64,000 bases of DNA from Bacillus oleivorans (GCF_900207585.1 NZ_OAOP01000002.1:434001-498000), one strand, 5' to 3'; shown: positions 1-9,381, numbered from the stretch's first letter. Notes: a model not told the origin generated them from the sequence alone. Numbers and translations are program-made.

Positions 1-576
1 CGAAATATGTTTGGATACACAGGTACATATAAAGGAAAAAGAATATCTGTTCAGGGAACTGGAATGGGTGTTCCTTCAATTTCTATTTACATTAATGAAC
101 TTATGCAAGAATACGATGTACAAAAATTAATTCGTGTTGGCACATGCGGTGCGATTCAAAAGGATGTAAAAGTGAGAGATGTGATTTTAGCCATGTCTGC
201 ATCGACAGACAGCCAAATGAATCGAATTACATTTGGCGGAGTTGACTATGCACCAACGGCTAATTTTGAGCTATTAAAACATGCCTACGATGCAGGGGTT
301 CAAAAAGGTTTACAATTAAAGGTTGGGAATGTCCTTTCTGAGGATCATTTCTATAATGATAATGCAGAACATGAAAAGTGGGCACAATATGGAATTTTAG
401 CCGTCGAAATGGAAGCGGCTGCTCTTTATACACTCGCTGCTAAATTCGGCCGTCAAGCATTAGCCGTCCTTACGGTAAGTGATCACATTTTAACCGGTGA
501 AGCCACTACAGCTGAGGAACGTCAATCAACTTTTAACGAAATGATCGAAGTGGCTTTAGAAGCAGCACTAAAATAA
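1..576 (+). CDS. deoD: Purine nucleoside phosphorylase DeoD, 5'-truncated by window edge
   Basis: Phosphorolytic cleavage of purine (deoxy)nucleosides to base and (deoxy)ribose-1-phosphate in cytosolic purine salvage. The frame is open from base 1, and the first visible residues (R-N-M-F-G-Y-T-G) match the stretch near residue 43 of the ~233-residue Bacillus enzyme, so about 42-44 N-terminal residues lie outside the window. Family landmarks are present: VGTCGAI, the ribose-binding EMEAAALY segment, and VSDH with the catalytic Asp near the C-terminus. A strong terminator follows within 10 bases. In B. subtilis deoD sits next to yodJ and ctpA, and the same neighbours follow here. Confidence 0.97.
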   Translation, partial: RNMFGYTGTYKGKRISVQGTGMGVPSISIYINELMQEYDVQKLIRVGTCGAIQKDVKVRDVILAMSASTDSQMNRITFGGVDYAPTANFELLKHAYDAGVQKGLQLKVGNVLSEDHFYNDNAEHEKWAQYGILAVEMEAAALYTLAAKFGRQALAVLTVSDHILTGEATTAEERQSTFNEMIEVALEAALK

Positions 577-583
577 CTTTGCT

Positions 584-617
584 AGCTTGTTCTCTACTGG
601 AGAACAAGCTTTTTTTA
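584..617 (+). terminator. Intrinsic terminator after deoD
   Basis: Perfect 11-bp stem (AGCTTGTTCTC / GAGAACAAGCT) with a 5-nt loop followed by a run of seven T. Confidence 0.93.
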
Positions 618-720
618 TAATAAAAGAGTCAAAACTCCTATCAGCAAATTCTAAATTTCATGATACAATAGGGCTTGGACTTCAAGAGCAAAACATCAAG
701 GATGAGGAGTTAGGATTACA

Positions 721-1527
721 ATGAAAAAAAGTTTAATCGGGGCAACGGCTATATTGCTGTTAGCCGGCTGCAGTCACCAAGCTGAAAAAGTAGAAAAAGA
801 ATCAGAAACCATTCATTCAGAAACGGTTCAGGACACAGAGCAGCAACAACATCCCGCAAATCATGAGAAAACAGAAAGCTCCTTAACACTCAAACCCGAA
901 TTTTTTAATGAAATTGAAGTAATTAATCAGGTTCCGACGATTACTAATCCGGAAAATCTGCTTGTTTTAGTGAACAAAGAATACGCCCTTCCGGCAGATT
1001 ATTACCCAGATGACTTGGTTCGCCCGAATGTAACCTTTGCTTTCGGGGATCAGGATATTGAAAAAAGTTATATGCGTAAAGAAGCAGCCAACGCGTTAGA
1101 AGGAATGTTTCACGCAGCTCAGCAAGAGGGTATAGAATTATTGGCTACATCAGGGTTTCGCTCTTACGATACGCAGAACTTTCTCTTTCAGCAAGAGGTT
1201 GAAAATGTTGGAGCTAAAAATGCAGAGCTAGCTGTTGCTTTGCCGGGAAAGAGTGAACATCAGACTGGTTTGACTATGGATATTACCGCAGAAAGTGTCG
1301 GAGGGATGCTAACCGAAGAATTTGAAAACACAAAGGAAGGACAATGGTTAGTCAGCCATGCACATGAGTTTGGATTTATTTTAAGATATCCAAAAGGAAA
1401 AGAAGAAATCACCGGCTATCAGTATGAACCATGGCATTTTCGATATGTGGGAACGGAAACGGCCGCTGTTTTGGCTGAAAAAGGATGGACATTTGAAGAA
1501 TACTTTGAAAACGTTGAAAAAATGTAA
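721..1527 (+). CDS. yodJ: VanY/LdcB-type D,D- or L,D-carboxypeptidase lipoprotein (YodJ-like)
   Basis: Predicted to trim the C-terminal D-alanine of peptidoglycan stem peptides outside the cell. The N-terminus is a lipoprotein signal with lipobox L-A-G-C at residues 14-17. Residues ~20-60 are a Glu/Gln-rich linker, and the VanY domain runs from about 110 to the end. The zinc ligands and catalytic set are visible: S-E-H-x2-G-x3-D at 178-187 (His180, Asp187) and E-P-W-H at 236-239 (Glu236, His239). The start is supported by GAGGAG 11 bases upstream. The deoD-yodJ-ctpA neighbourhood matches B. subtilis. Whether it prefers L,D- or D,D-substrates cannot be read from the sequence. Confidence 0.92.
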   Translation: MKKSLIGATAILLLAGCSHQAEKVEKESETIHSETVQDTEQQQHPANHEKTESSLTLKPEFFNEIEVINQVPTITNPENLLVLVNKEYALPADYYPDDLVRPNVTFAFGDQDIEKSYMRKEAANALEGMFHAAQQEGIELLATSGFRSYDTQNFLFQQEVENVGAKNAELAVALPGKSEHQTGLTMDITAESVGGMLTEEFENTKEGQWLVSHAHEFGFILRYPKGKEEITGYQYEPWHFRYVGTETAAVLAEKGWTFEEYFENVEKM

Positions 1528-1571
1528 ATTAGGCATGGGTGCATAAATATTATTCCAACCTTTAGGAAAGC

Positions 1572-1606
1572 TTGTACCAGTTATTTCATATACTGGTACA
1601 AACTTT
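1572..1606 (+). terminator. Putative terminator after yodJ
   Basis: 10-bp inverted repeat (TTGTACCAGT / ACTGGTACAA) followed by a weak T-rich stretch. The poor U-tract keeps confidence modest. Confidence 0.5.
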
Positions 1607-1623
1607 TAAAAGGTTGGATTTCT

Positions 1624-2202
1624 ATGCTGCTTAAAGCGATACATATCATAATTGGGAGTTTTCTGCTTTCAATCGGTATTAACGGTTGTTTTGTACCATA
1701 TCATCTGCTTGATGGCGGGATGATCGGGATTGGTCTCATTATTCATTATTTATGGGGGATTCCTACGGGACTTGTAATCCTTTTTGGGAGTATCCCTTTA
1801 TTTATAATGGCTTTTTTTGTTAAAAGATCATTGTTTTACAATAGTATTCATGGATTACTGATTTCTTCTTTATTTATAGATTTAACAGCACCTATTTCAA
1901 CTTGGTTTCATTTTCCGATTATTGCCAGTGCCCTAATTGGTGGAATATTAATTGGAACTGGGATTGGACTTATGCTTTTAGTGGAAACAAGTACAGGGGG
2001 ATCAGATTTAGTAGGTCAATGTATTTCTTATTGGACAAAATGGAATGTAGGCGTCATAATTTTTATTATCGATGGTATCGTTCTTTTAATTGGATGTAGA
2101 ATAATTGGTACATATGCCTTTTTACATTCGCTTTTGGCGGTATCAGCTGTCGGATTCGCGACCAGTACCCTTGTTCATTTCGGAAAGCCTTCAATAAATT
2201 GA
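1624..2202 (+). CDS. Short YitT-family membrane protein
   Basis: A 192-residue polytopic membrane protein of the YitT/DUF161 type, with about five hydrophobic helices. It carries the Gly-rich N-terminal segment (GxFLLSIGINGCFVPYHLLDGG) and a later STGGSDL motif typical of the family. Full-length YitT proteins are ~280 residues and end in a soluble DUF2179 domain. This one stops after the membrane part, so it is the short form rather than an obvious truncation: the stop is followed by normal intergenic sequence. No transport substrate is established for the family. RBS AAGGTTGG lies upstream. It sits alone between yodJ and ctpA. Confidence 0.85.
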   Translation: MLLKAIHIIIGSFLLSIGINGCFVPYHLLDGGMIGIGLIIHYLWGIPTGLVILFGSIPLFIMAFFVKRSLFYNSIHGLLISSLFIDLTAPISTWFHFPIIASALIGGILIGTGIGLMLLVETSTGGSDLVGQCISYWTKWNVGVIIFIIDGIVLLIGCRIIGTYAFLHSLLAVSAVGFATSTLVHFGKPSIN

Positions 2203-2301
2203 AACTTCTTCAAGTATTCAAACTTAGATTTTCATGCTATTCTATAAGATATCTTACTGATTTAATGACCCTATTGTTTGAAGATGAAAGTGGTGAAGAA
2301 A

Positions 2302-3843
2302 ATGACAGAAAATCATAATGAAAACAACAACCTTCAAAATAATGAACCGTTAACGGAAGCTGAAGTTAAGGATGAAACAGCAGAACAAGCCACAGAGCAA
2401 AAGGAAGGAAACGGTTCAAGATGGGTCAGAATTAAACCGTTTCATTTTGTAATGTTGCTTTTCTTTGTGGTATTTTTAACTGCCGGCATTACAACCTTTG
2501 CCTTAGCGTTTGGAGACGAAAAAGTAGTGGAGGTTGGAGTACCGACTAGAACCGAATTTAATAAGCTGTTTGAAGCTTATGATATATTGAAAAAAGAATA
2601 CTACGATGAACTTGATCAAGAGGCTTTAGTAGATGGTGCGATTAACGGTATGATGGAAGCTCTTGGAGACCCATATTCGGACTATATGAATCAGGCAGAA
2701 GCAGAAAGCTTCCACATGGGAATCTCTTCTTCCTTTCAAGGAATCGGGGCTGAAATTCAAGAGAAAGATGGCTATATCATGGTTGTCTCCCCTATTAAGG
2801 GATCACCTGCGGAAAAGGCCGGTTTAAAACCCCAAGATATTATTCTCGCTGTAGACGGGGAAAGTATTAGCGGTTACAGTGCAACCGAAGCTGTGAATTT
2901 AATTCGCGGGGAAAAAGGAACAGATGTGATTTTAACGATTCAAAGACCAGGTGCAGAAGAGACCATGGATATTACCATAACAAGGGACGAAATTCCGATC
3001 CAAACTGTTTATGGTGAGATGATTAATGACAGTATTGGAAAAGTTCAAATAACGAGTTTTTCTCAAAATACGACCGATGAACTTAGAGAAACAATCCAAG
3101 AATTAGAAGAACAAGGAATGGAAGGCCTTGTATTAGATATTCGGCAAAACCCTGGCGGACTTTTAACCCAGGCTGTCTCCATTTCCAGTTTGTTTGTTCC
3201 AAAAGATGAAATTCTTTTCCAAGTAGAAACAAAAGATGGAAAAGTAGAACAGTTTGTATCAGCAGAAGAGAATCCAATTGATATTCCGGTTGTGGTGGTT
3301 ATTGATGAAGGAAGTGCAAGTGCTTCTGAAATTTTAGCTGCTGCAGTGTCTGAATCTGCGGGAATTCCGCTAGTCGGCAAGACGACTTTTGGAAAAGGAA
3401 CTGTTCAAACTGCTTATGATTTTGACGACAAATCAAACATAAAATTAACATCAGCTAAATGGCTGACTCCATCTGGTGAATGGATTCACGAAAAAGGGGT
3501 AAAGCCAGATTACGAAGTATCCTTGCCTGAGTTTGCGTTTTTGCCTTATATTAACCCAGAAACCGAATTAAAAGAATCGATTCAGAGCAAAGAAGTTGAA
3601 ACAGCTGAGAAAATGCTTGAAGTGATTGGATATAATCCTGGTAAAGTAGACGGATTATTTGATGAAAATACTAAAAATGCCGTACTTGCCCTGCAAAAAG
3701 CAGCGAAACTTGAGGAAACAGGAATTTTATCGTCTGACACAACAGTCGAGTTAATGAATCGATTTAGTGCGTCTATTCAAGAAAATGATACGCAAATCCA
3801 GAAAGCTGTTGAGGTTATTACAGCGAATATGGCAAAGCAATAA
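2302..3843 (+). CDS. ctpA: S41 carboxy-terminal processing protease CtpA/CtpB-type
   Basis: Membrane-anchored serine protease that clips C-terminal tails of extracytoplasmic proteins. From the ATG at 2302 (513 aa; GTGGTGA upstream) there is a charged cytoplasmic tail of ~45 residues, one TM helix (~47-70), a PDZ domain (~145-217) and the S41 catalytic core. The Ser/Lys dyad is Ser340 (EGSAS) and Lys365 (TFGKGTVQ), 25 residues apart as in CtpB and Prc. A peptidoglycan-binding-1 domain (~435-495) ends the protein. In-frame TTG (2278) and ATG (2284) codons exist upstream but lack an RBS. The gene order beside yodJ and deoD supports the ctpA name over ctpB. Confidence 0.93.
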   Translation: MTENHNENNNLQNNEPLTEAEVKDETAEQATEQKEGNGSRWVRIKPFHFVMLLFFVVFLTAGITTFALAFGDEKVVEVGVPTRTEFNKLFEAYDILKKEYYDELDQEALVDGAINGMMEALGDPYSDYMNQAEAESFHMGISSSFQGIGAEIQEKDGYIMVVSPIKGSPAEKAGLKPQDIILAVDGESISGYSATEAVNLIRGEKGTDVILTIQRPGAEETMDITITRDEIPIQTVYGEMINDSIGKVQITSFSQNTTDELRETIQELEEQGMEGLVLDIRQNPGGLLTQAVSISSLFVPKDEILFQVETKDGKVEQFVSAEENPIDIPVVVVIDEGSASASEILAAAVSESAGIPLVGKTTFGKGTVQTAYDFDDKSNIKLTSAKWLTPSGEWIHEKGVKPDYEVSLPEFAFLPYINPETELKESIQSKEVETAEKMLEVIGYNPGKVDGLFDENTKNAVLALQKAAKLEETGILSSDTTVELMNRFSASIQENDTQIQKAVEVITANMAKQ

Positions 3844-3860
3844 ATATTGCAATTAATAAG

Positions 3861-3887
3861 CGTCCCTATCGGGGACGTTTTTTTTAT
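3861..3887 (+). terminator. Intrinsic terminator after ctpA
   Basis: CGTCCC / GGGACG stem with a TATCG loop followed by an uninterrupted T8 run. Confidence 0.9.
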
Positions 3888-4000
3888 GCAGCCCATTATT
3901 TTACCCGAAAATATCAAAATCATACCAATGCAGGGTATATATTCTTAGAATTAGTCCCAAAATGTCTACTAGGATTCGAAGTAGAATGAGGTGACTTGCA

Positions 4001-4876
4001 GTGTTTAAACTTTTTACCGGATTTTTATTAATCATCGGTTCATTGTTAGTTGGGTGTATGCTGTGGTGGGTCAATCAAGAGGATGTTAGTAATCCCAACC
4101 TGGAGCAAGAAAGCTACTGGAACCCAATTGACGAGGTGCCAAATCTCCCAGACCTTCTTTCAGAAGAAAACGAAGAGCCTTCGCAACACGGGAATTCAGA
4201 AAAAACATTTCTATTAGTGGCGGAACAAAAAAATAGAGACGCGAATTCTCTTCCCGCCGTTTTTGCACAATTGGAACCAGAATCAAATGATATAAAAATG
4301 ACTGAGATTGCTATAAGTGATTTATTTCAGGAGAACGTGATTTCAGATATCGAACAAGCAGACATAAAAAATAAAGCAGAAGAACATTTCAATACAATGA
4401 TTGACTATATGATTACCGTGGATGTAGAGGGTTTTGCGAAATTAGTAAATGATATAGTACCAGAAGGAATTGAAGTTACGATTACGGACGACATGGTTAA
4501 TGAACTGGGTCTTAATAAAGAAGCCGGTACGTATACATTGCATGGAGAGGATCTGTTTTCAAATGAATTCGGGCTAGTTTTGATGCAGCCTGAAGTTATC
4601 AGCACGTTGAAAGACACGATTACGTCTAATCTCGAAGGTATTGAGGGAATGATCAAAATCCCAAGCCTGCTAAAAGAGAGCCAAAAGTACGTAAAAACAG
4701 ATATGGATTTTAATCAATTGCTATCACTGGTTTCTTCATTAGCAACAGATGTCGAACAAGTGAAATTAGAAAGTGTTCCTGTTGAAGGAGAGGCAGATAT
4801 CGATGTTGGTACGGAGGAACATCAATTAGAAGCCTATCAGCCTGAAATAGACTCGTTTTATCAAGCTGGACTCTAA
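4001..4876 (+). CDS. Membrane-anchored protein with degenerate LytR-CpsA-Psr (LCP)-like region
   Basis: A 291-residue protein with a GTG start and excellent RBS (GAGGTGA, 8 bases upstream). The N-terminus is a hydrophobic anchor (residues 5-24) that also contains a lipobox-like L-V-G-C (16-19), followed by an acidic, Pro-containing linker. Residues ~125-225 read like the middle of an LCP domain: F-N-x2-I-D-Y-x2-x-V-D-V-E-G-F-A-K-L-V-N-D-I followed by G-I-E-V and L-H-G-E-D-L. The early LCP lipid-phosphate motifs and the Arg cluster of active cell-wall ligases are not visible, so transferase activity is doubtful. The LCP link is my inference from this pattern. It is a monocistronic unit with its own terminator. 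Confidence 0.75.
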   Translation: MFKLFTGFLLIIGSLLVGCMLWWVNQEDVSNPNLEQESYWNPIDEVPNLPDLLSEENEEPSQHGNSEKTFLLVAEQKNRDANSLPAVFAQLEPESNDIKMTEIAISDLFQENVISDIEQADIKNKAEEHFNTMIDYMITVDVEGFAKLVNDIVPEGIEVTITDDMVNELGLNKEAGTYTLHGEDLFSNEFGLVLMQPEVISTLKDTITSNLEGIEGMIKIPSLLKESQKYVKTDMDFNQLLSLVSSLATDVEQVKLESVPVEGEADIDVGTEEHQLEAYQPEIDSFYQAGL

Positions 4877-4910
4877 GTATCCATCGATACTTGTCCAGTT
4901 TTTTTTTTTG
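4866..4910 (+). terminator. Intrinsic terminator after LCP-like gene
   Basis: Two-part stem, CTGGAC/GTCCAG closing and AAGTATC/GATACTT inside, followed by eleven T. The 5' arm overlaps the last codons of the gene. Confidence 0.92.
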
Positions 4911-5136
4911 TAAAGCATGGACTTTACAAACGTTATAACAATCAGGAAAATATAATATTTAGAATCTTAATTAAATTCCAAAAAAATATTGAAAAATGCT
5001 CATATGAATGTTTTAATAAAACCAAATCAGGCAAAACATACGGTGGTTGAACATTTAAACTTTTGGAAGACTTATTGGAGAGCACTGTACTAATACAAAC
5101 AGAGAATTAGGACTGTTTTATTTTTGGCTTTTTTGA
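4907..5136 (+). other. Upstream region of glcEFD: palindrome and no further gene
   Basis: Contains a 9-bp perfect inverted repeat (TTTGTAAAG-N6-CTTTACAAA, 4907-4930) directly after the terminator, and otherwise AT-rich sequence that should hold the glcEFD promoter. No unambiguous -35/-10 pair could be fixed. Confidence 0.4.
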
Positions 5137-5161
5137 GAAACGGTGTTTCTTATTACAAAAC
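5137..5161 (+). promoter_or_regulatory. IclR-type operator upstream of glcEFD
   Basis: GAAAC-GGT-GTTTC palindrome (5137-5149) followed by TTATTACAAAAC. The same 25-bp pattern recurs at 9426 (before glcB) and 13922 (before the permease). The core resembles the published KdgR (IclR family) box, GAAACA-N-TGTTTC. The likely binder is the IclR protein at 12826-13602. It lies 14-38 bases upstream of the glcE start, overlapping the expected RBS and transcript 5' region. Confidence 0.75.
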
Positions 5162-5174
5162 AGGTGGTGTTGTA

Positions 5175-6491
5175 ATGGCTGGCACAGAACTTTTTTCAAA
5201 ATTAAAAGATGTTTTGCCAGAAATTCGAGTGGAAATAAAAAATAATTCAAATGATTTACTCGGTAATAACGGTCAAGTCACTGTTTATCCGAAATCAGAA
5301 AAAGAAATCTCTGAAGTCCTTAAGTTAGCTAACAATAACGGAAAAAAAATCTTCATTGAAGGAGGGGGTACAAAAAGAGGGTTTGGCGGTCAAATGGAAA
5401 CAGCCGATTTTTTATTATCAATGGCTCACTATAAAGGGATAATTGAGCATGCAGCCGGTGATATGACATTAACTGTAAAATCTGGTACTCCTTTTAAAGA
5501 AATACAAAACTATTTAGCGGATTATAACCAAAAGATTGCCCTAGACCCATCATCGCCAGAACTGGCAACCATTGGAGGGATTATTTCTGCAAATGAAAGC
5601 GGTCCCAAACGTTTGGGCTATGGGTCGGCAAGAGATACAGTTATTGGATTGAGAGTCGTATATCCAACCGGAACCGTTATACGGACTGGAGGCAAAGTAG
5701 TAAAAAATGTGGCCGGCTATGATATGAATAAATTATTTGTAGGTTCAATGGGCACTCTCGGCGTCCTTTCTGAAGTGACAGTAAAGCTAAAGCCGCTGGC
5801 TAAATATGAAAGTCTTGTACTTCTTTCATTCCCAGAAGGAAATCTTGAGGAGATCCGGTCATTTGCTGTTTCACTTTTAGATTCAATGATGGAGCCTGTC
5901 GCATTAGAACTATTAGGACCCTCGCTATCAGAAAGGCTGACAGGTCGAAAGCAATATACTTTGGCGATCAGCTTTGAGGATGTGGAAAGCTCTGTCCATT
6001 ATCAGGAGGAGTTTGTTAAACAGATAAAGCCTATGAGTACAAGAATCACCATTCATCAACAAAATGAAGCGAAAGACTTCTGGGATGCTTTTCATATCAT
6101 TGCACCAAAAGGTAAATCAGGGGCTGAAACTGAGGCTGCTCTAAAAATCGGAGTTGTGAACCTGGATGTTCTTAAAGTTATAAAAGAAAGTCATGTTTTA
6201 CAGGATATTCATAATCTTTTAATCGATGCCCATGGCGGATTGGGACATGGGTTGTGTCAAGTATACCTGAAGGGAGCAGGCGAAGATATTCTATCTGCCA
6301 TTAATGATTTAAGAGAATTTGTTAAAAGCTTAGGCGGATACGTAATTGTGAAACACTTACCCTTTTCACTTAGACAAAAAACAAGTGTTTGGGGTGATAA
6401 ACCTTCCTACTTTTTCCTTCTAGAAGGTATTAAAACAAAAGTGGATCCAAATCGGACTCTCAACGATAAACGATTTGTGGGAGGGATTTAA
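5175..6491 (+). CDS. glcE: Glycolate oxidase FAD-binding subunit GlcE
   Basis: FAD-binding accessory subunit of the GlcDEF complex that oxidises glycolate to glyoxylate. From the ATG at 5175 (438 aa; AGGTGG 7 bases upstream) the PCMH-type FAD domain spans ~35-215 and shows the family sequence V-x-V-Y-P-K-S-x2-E, E-G-G-G-T-K-R-G-F-G, D-P-S-S-P-E-L-A-T-I-G-G and K-N-V-A-G-Y-D-M-N-K-L. The C-terminal part is shorter than in GlcD and lacks the H-A-G-D-G-N-x-H-P active-site motif, which distinguishes E from D. A TTG-initiated extension to 5124 would run through the operator and is rejected. It is first in the glcE-glcF-glcD operon, with glcF starting one base after its stop. Confidence 0.93.
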   Translation: MAGTELFSKLKDVLPEIRVEIKNNSNDLLGNNGQVTVYPKSEKEISEVLKLANNNGKKIFIEGGGTKRGFGGQMETADFLLSMAHYKGIIEHAAGDMTLTVKSGTPFKEIQNYLADYNQKIALDPSSPELATIGGIISANESGPKRLGYGSARDTVIGLRVVYPTGTVIRTGGKVVKNVAGYDMNKLFVGSMGTLGVLSEVTVKLKPLAKYESLVLLSFPEGNLEEIRSFAVSLLDSMMEPVALELLGPSLSERLTGRKQYTLAISFEDVESSVHYQEEFVKQIKPMSTRITIHQQNEAKDFWDAFHIIAPKGKSGAETEAALKIGVVNLDVLKVIKESHVLQDIHNLLIDAHGGLGHGLCQVYLKGAGEDILSAINDLREFVKSLGGYVIVKHLPFSLRQKTSVWGDKPSYFFLLEGIKTKVDPNRTLNDKRFVGGI

Positions 6492-7850
6492 ATGAGAATT
6501 AAAGAAAGTGATTTACAAAAGACACCTGCCTGTACATCAGGCAGCCTAAGCAATTATTTATGGAACGATCCGCCTGATGAAAACAAATGGGCTGATTGTG
6601 TGCATTGCGGGATGTGTCTGGAATCATGTCCAACTTACGAGTTAACAGGACAGGAACAGCATTCCCCACGCGGACGTGTTTATCTTATTAAATCAGTTGC
6701 TGAAGGTAAGCTTGAAGTTAATGAGCAGTTTATGGATCCTGTGTTTGCCTGTTTAGATTGCCGGGCTTGTACAACAGCTTGTCCTGCTGATGTCGATGTT
6801 GGAGGGCTGATTGAAGAGGCACGCGGTCAAATTCGTCAGGCAATACCTTTTACAGGCATGAAAGGAATAGTAAGTAAATTTTTCCTTGAAGGTTTGTTCC
6901 CATATCATAGTCGTTTAAATGCAGCAGGCAGCTTGTTGAAATTTTATCAAAAGAGCGGATTGCAGAAAGTTGTACGCAAATCTGGATTTATCAACATTAT
7001 GCCAAAGCATTTAGTGCAAATGGAAGCGATTATGCCGGAAGTAAAACAGTCCGTCAGAAAAAAATATAAGAATGAAGAAGTGATTAAGGCTAAAGGGGAA
7101 ACAAAACATCAAGTAGCACTCTTAACTGGATGTGTCATGGATGTTATGTTTAGCGATGTAAATGAGTCGACAATTAATGTATTAATACGTAACGGCAATA
7201 ACGTTGTGATTCCTCAAAATCAAACATGCTGCGGGGCCTTACATGTTCATGCAGGTGACAGGGAAACTGGGAGGAGGCTTGCCAGGCAAAATATCGAAGC
7301 ATTCAAGGATGAGGAAAAAATTATTGTAAATGCAGCAGGCTGCGGCTGTATGTTAAAGGAATATGCAGAACTATTTCGGGAAGAGCCTGAATGGCGAAAA
7401 AGAGCGGAAGAGTTTTCCGCAAAAGTAGAAGACATATCAAAGTATCTTTATGATACCGGCTATGAAAAACCGAAAGCAGAAATCAAAACTCGGATTACTT
7501 ACCATGATGCTTGTCATTTGGCTCATGGCCAGGGTATACGTCAAGAGCCGCGCGATTTATTGCTTGATATCCCTGGAGTTGAAATGGTACACATGCCAAA
7601 TTCCGACCGTTGCTGTGGAAGTGCCGGGATCTATAATATCACAAATCCAGATATGGCTAGTGAAATTCTGGACAGAAAAATGGAAAATGTGCCTGAAGAT
7701 GTTGAAATGATCTCTATGGGCAACCCTGGCTGTATGCTTCAGATGGCCATGGGAGTGCAAAAGTATGGGAGGAACCAAAAAGTTGTCCATACTATTCAGC
7801 TGCTAGATTGGGCCTACCAAAAAGAAGATCGTGAAAAGGATGAGAGCTAA
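6492..7850 (+). CDS. glcF: Glycolate oxidase iron-sulfur subunit GlcF
   Basis: Electron-transfer subunit of glycolate oxidase, passing electrons from the flavin subunits to the quinone pool at the membrane. Two classic 4Fe-4S ferredoxin motifs are seen: Cys36, 39, 42, 46 and Cys86, 89, 92, 96. Two CCG domains follow (C-C-G-A-L-H near 247 and D-R-C-C-G-S-A-G-I-Y-N near 375), as in GlcF and heterodisulfide reductase-like proteins. At 452 residues it is of normal length. RBS GGGAGGG sits in the end of glcE. It starts one base after the glcE stop and overlaps glcD by one base, so translation is coupled. Confidence 0.95.
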   Translation: MRIKESDLQKTPACTSGSLSNYLWNDPPDENKWADCVHCGMCLESCPTYELTGQEQHSPRGRVYLIKSVAEGKLEVNEQFMDPVFACLDCRACTTACPADVDVGGLIEEARGQIRQAIPFTGMKGIVSKFFLEGLFPYHSRLNAAGSLLKFYQKSGLQKVVRKSGFINIMPKHLVQMEAIMPEVKQSVRKKYKNEEVIKAKGETKHQVALLTGCVMDVMFSDVNESTINVLIRNGNNVVIPQNQTCCGALHVHAGDRETGRRLARQNIEAFKDEEKIIVNAAGCGCMLKEYAELFREEPEWRKRAEEFSAKVEDISKYLYDTGYEKPKAEIKTRITYHDACHLAHGQGIRQEPRDLLLDIPGVEMVHMPNSDRCCGSAGIYNITNPDMASEILDRKMENVPEDVEMISMGNPGCMLQMAMGVQKYGRNQKVVHTIQLLDWAYQKEDREKDES

Positions 7851-9307
7851 TGGTGCGATTGAAAATGAAAACAAAGGATAAGCATATACAGAATCTTGCT
7901 GAAATAGTAGGAGGAGCCCATTCCATTCTTTATCAAAAAGAAGATTTAATCGCCTATGATTGTGATGGTTTTACCCTTCATAAGCATTTGCCGAAAGCGG
8001 TTGTTTTCCCAAAAGATACAAAGGAAGTAGCAAAACTGGCAAAATATTGTTCGGAAAACGGTTTGCCATTTTTGGCCCGCGGAGCCGGAACGGGTTTGAG
8101 CGGCGGAGCTATTCCAGTCAATGGAGAGGTCATTATCAGTTTAGTCAGAATGAAACGTCTATTAAGCGTAGACTTAGAGAATCGCCGTGCGGTAGTAGAA
8201 CCAGGATTTGTTAATCTTAAACTGACAAACTCGATCTCTGACAAAGGCTATTATTATGCTCCAGATCCTTCCAGCCAATATTGCTGTACAATCGGAGGCA
8301 ACGTAGCAGAGAATGCCGGCGGAGCACACTGCCTAAAATATGGCGTAACCACAAATCACATTCTCGGTTTAGAAGTAGTTTTACCAAATGGGGAAATCAT
8401 TGAAATAGGTCAAAATGGGATTCCTGATGCACCTGGATATGACTTGCTTGGCTTATTAACAGGTTCAGAAGGGACATTGGGAATAGTCACAAAAATAACG
8501 GTTCGAATCTTGAAAAATCCTGAAGCAAAACAAACGGTATTAGCTTATTTTGATCACGTTTCAGATGGAAGCCAGGCCGTATCAGATATTATTTCTAAAG
8601 GGATCGTCCCTGCCGCTCTAGAAATGATGGATAAAACAGCCATTGAGGGTGTTGAGGCAGCAGCATTTCCTGTTGGTCATCCTAAGGATATAGAAGCTCT
8701 TTTATTAATAGAAGTTGATGGTATTTCGGCTGGAATCGAAGAGCAGATCAATGAAATACTTGAGGTATGTAAAAGCAGAAATGTCCGTCAAGTAAAAGTA
8801 GCAGAAAATGAACAAGAACGTGCAAGATGGTGGGCCAATCGTAAAACGGGCTTTGGTGCAATGGGAGCTATTTCGCCTGACTATTTAGTACAGGACGGTG
8901 TCATTCCAAGAAGCAAATTGCCTGAAGTATTAAACAGAATTAACGAGATCAGTAATGATTACCAACTGCGTATTGCGAATATCTTTCATGCAGGTGATGG
9001 CAATCTTCATCCACTCGTATTATTTGATGCAAGAATTCCTGGGGAAACAGAAAAAGCCTTAAAAGCAGGCAGTGCCTGTCTGCAAGCTTGCGCAGATGCA
9101 GGCGGATCCATTACAGGCGAACATGGTGTCGGGATTGAAAAGAGAGAAGAAATGCGTTTTATCTTTAAAGATGAGGAAATTATTGCGCAAACCGATATTC
9201 GGGAAGTTTTCAATCCTCACAATCTATTAAATGGAGGAAAGCTTTTCCCAAGTCCGGGAAGATGTGTCGAAATAAAGAAAGAAATAAAGGCTGCAGCAGG
9301 ATCATGA
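7850..9307 (+). CDS. glcD: Glycolate oxidase catalytic FAD subunit GlcD
   Basis: Catalytic flavoprotein of glycolate oxidase; a D-lactate dehydrogenase-like activity is also possible for this family. The 485 residues hold a PCMH FAD domain (~45-225: A-R-G-A-G-T-G-L-S-G-G-A, P-D-P-S-S-Q, G-G-N-V-A-E-N-A-G-G) and a C-terminal FAD-oxidase domain with the active-site H-A-G-D-G-N-L-H-P and T-G-E-H-G-V-G motifs. The ATG overlaps the glcF stop. RBS AAAGGATGAG. Another ATG at 7865 could also serve. Gene order E-F-D differs from the D-E-F order of E. coli. No terminator is obvious directly after it; the glcB promoter region follows. Confidence 0.95.
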   Translation: MVRLKMKTKDKHIQNLAEIVGGAHSILYQKEDLIAYDCDGFTLHKHLPKAVVFPKDTKEVAKLAKYCSENGLPFLARGAGTGLSGGAIPVNGEVIISLVRMKRLLSVDLENRRAVVEPGFVNLKLTNSISDKGYYYAPDPSSQYCCTIGGNVAENAGGAHCLKYGVTTNHILGLEVVLPNGEIIEIGQNGIPDAPGYDLLGLLTGSEGTLGIVTKITVRILKNPEAKQTVLAYFDHVSDGSQAVSDIISKGIVPAALEMMDKTAIEGVEAAAFPVGHPKDIEALLLIEVDGISAGIEEQINEILEVCKSRNVRQVKVAENEQERARWWANRKTGFGAMGAISPDYLVQDGVIPRSKLPEVLNRINEISNDYQLRIANIFHAGDGNLHPLVLFDARIPGETEKALKAGSACLQACADAGGSITGEHGVGIEKREEMRFIFKDEEIIAQTDIREVFNPHNLLNGGKLFPSPGRCVEIKKEIKAAAGS

Positions 9308-9381
9308 CCAATTATCAATGTTTAAATCAAAAGTAGTTTGGCATGGTATTTAAACAGTAAAGCAGAATTTTATGAAAATTA

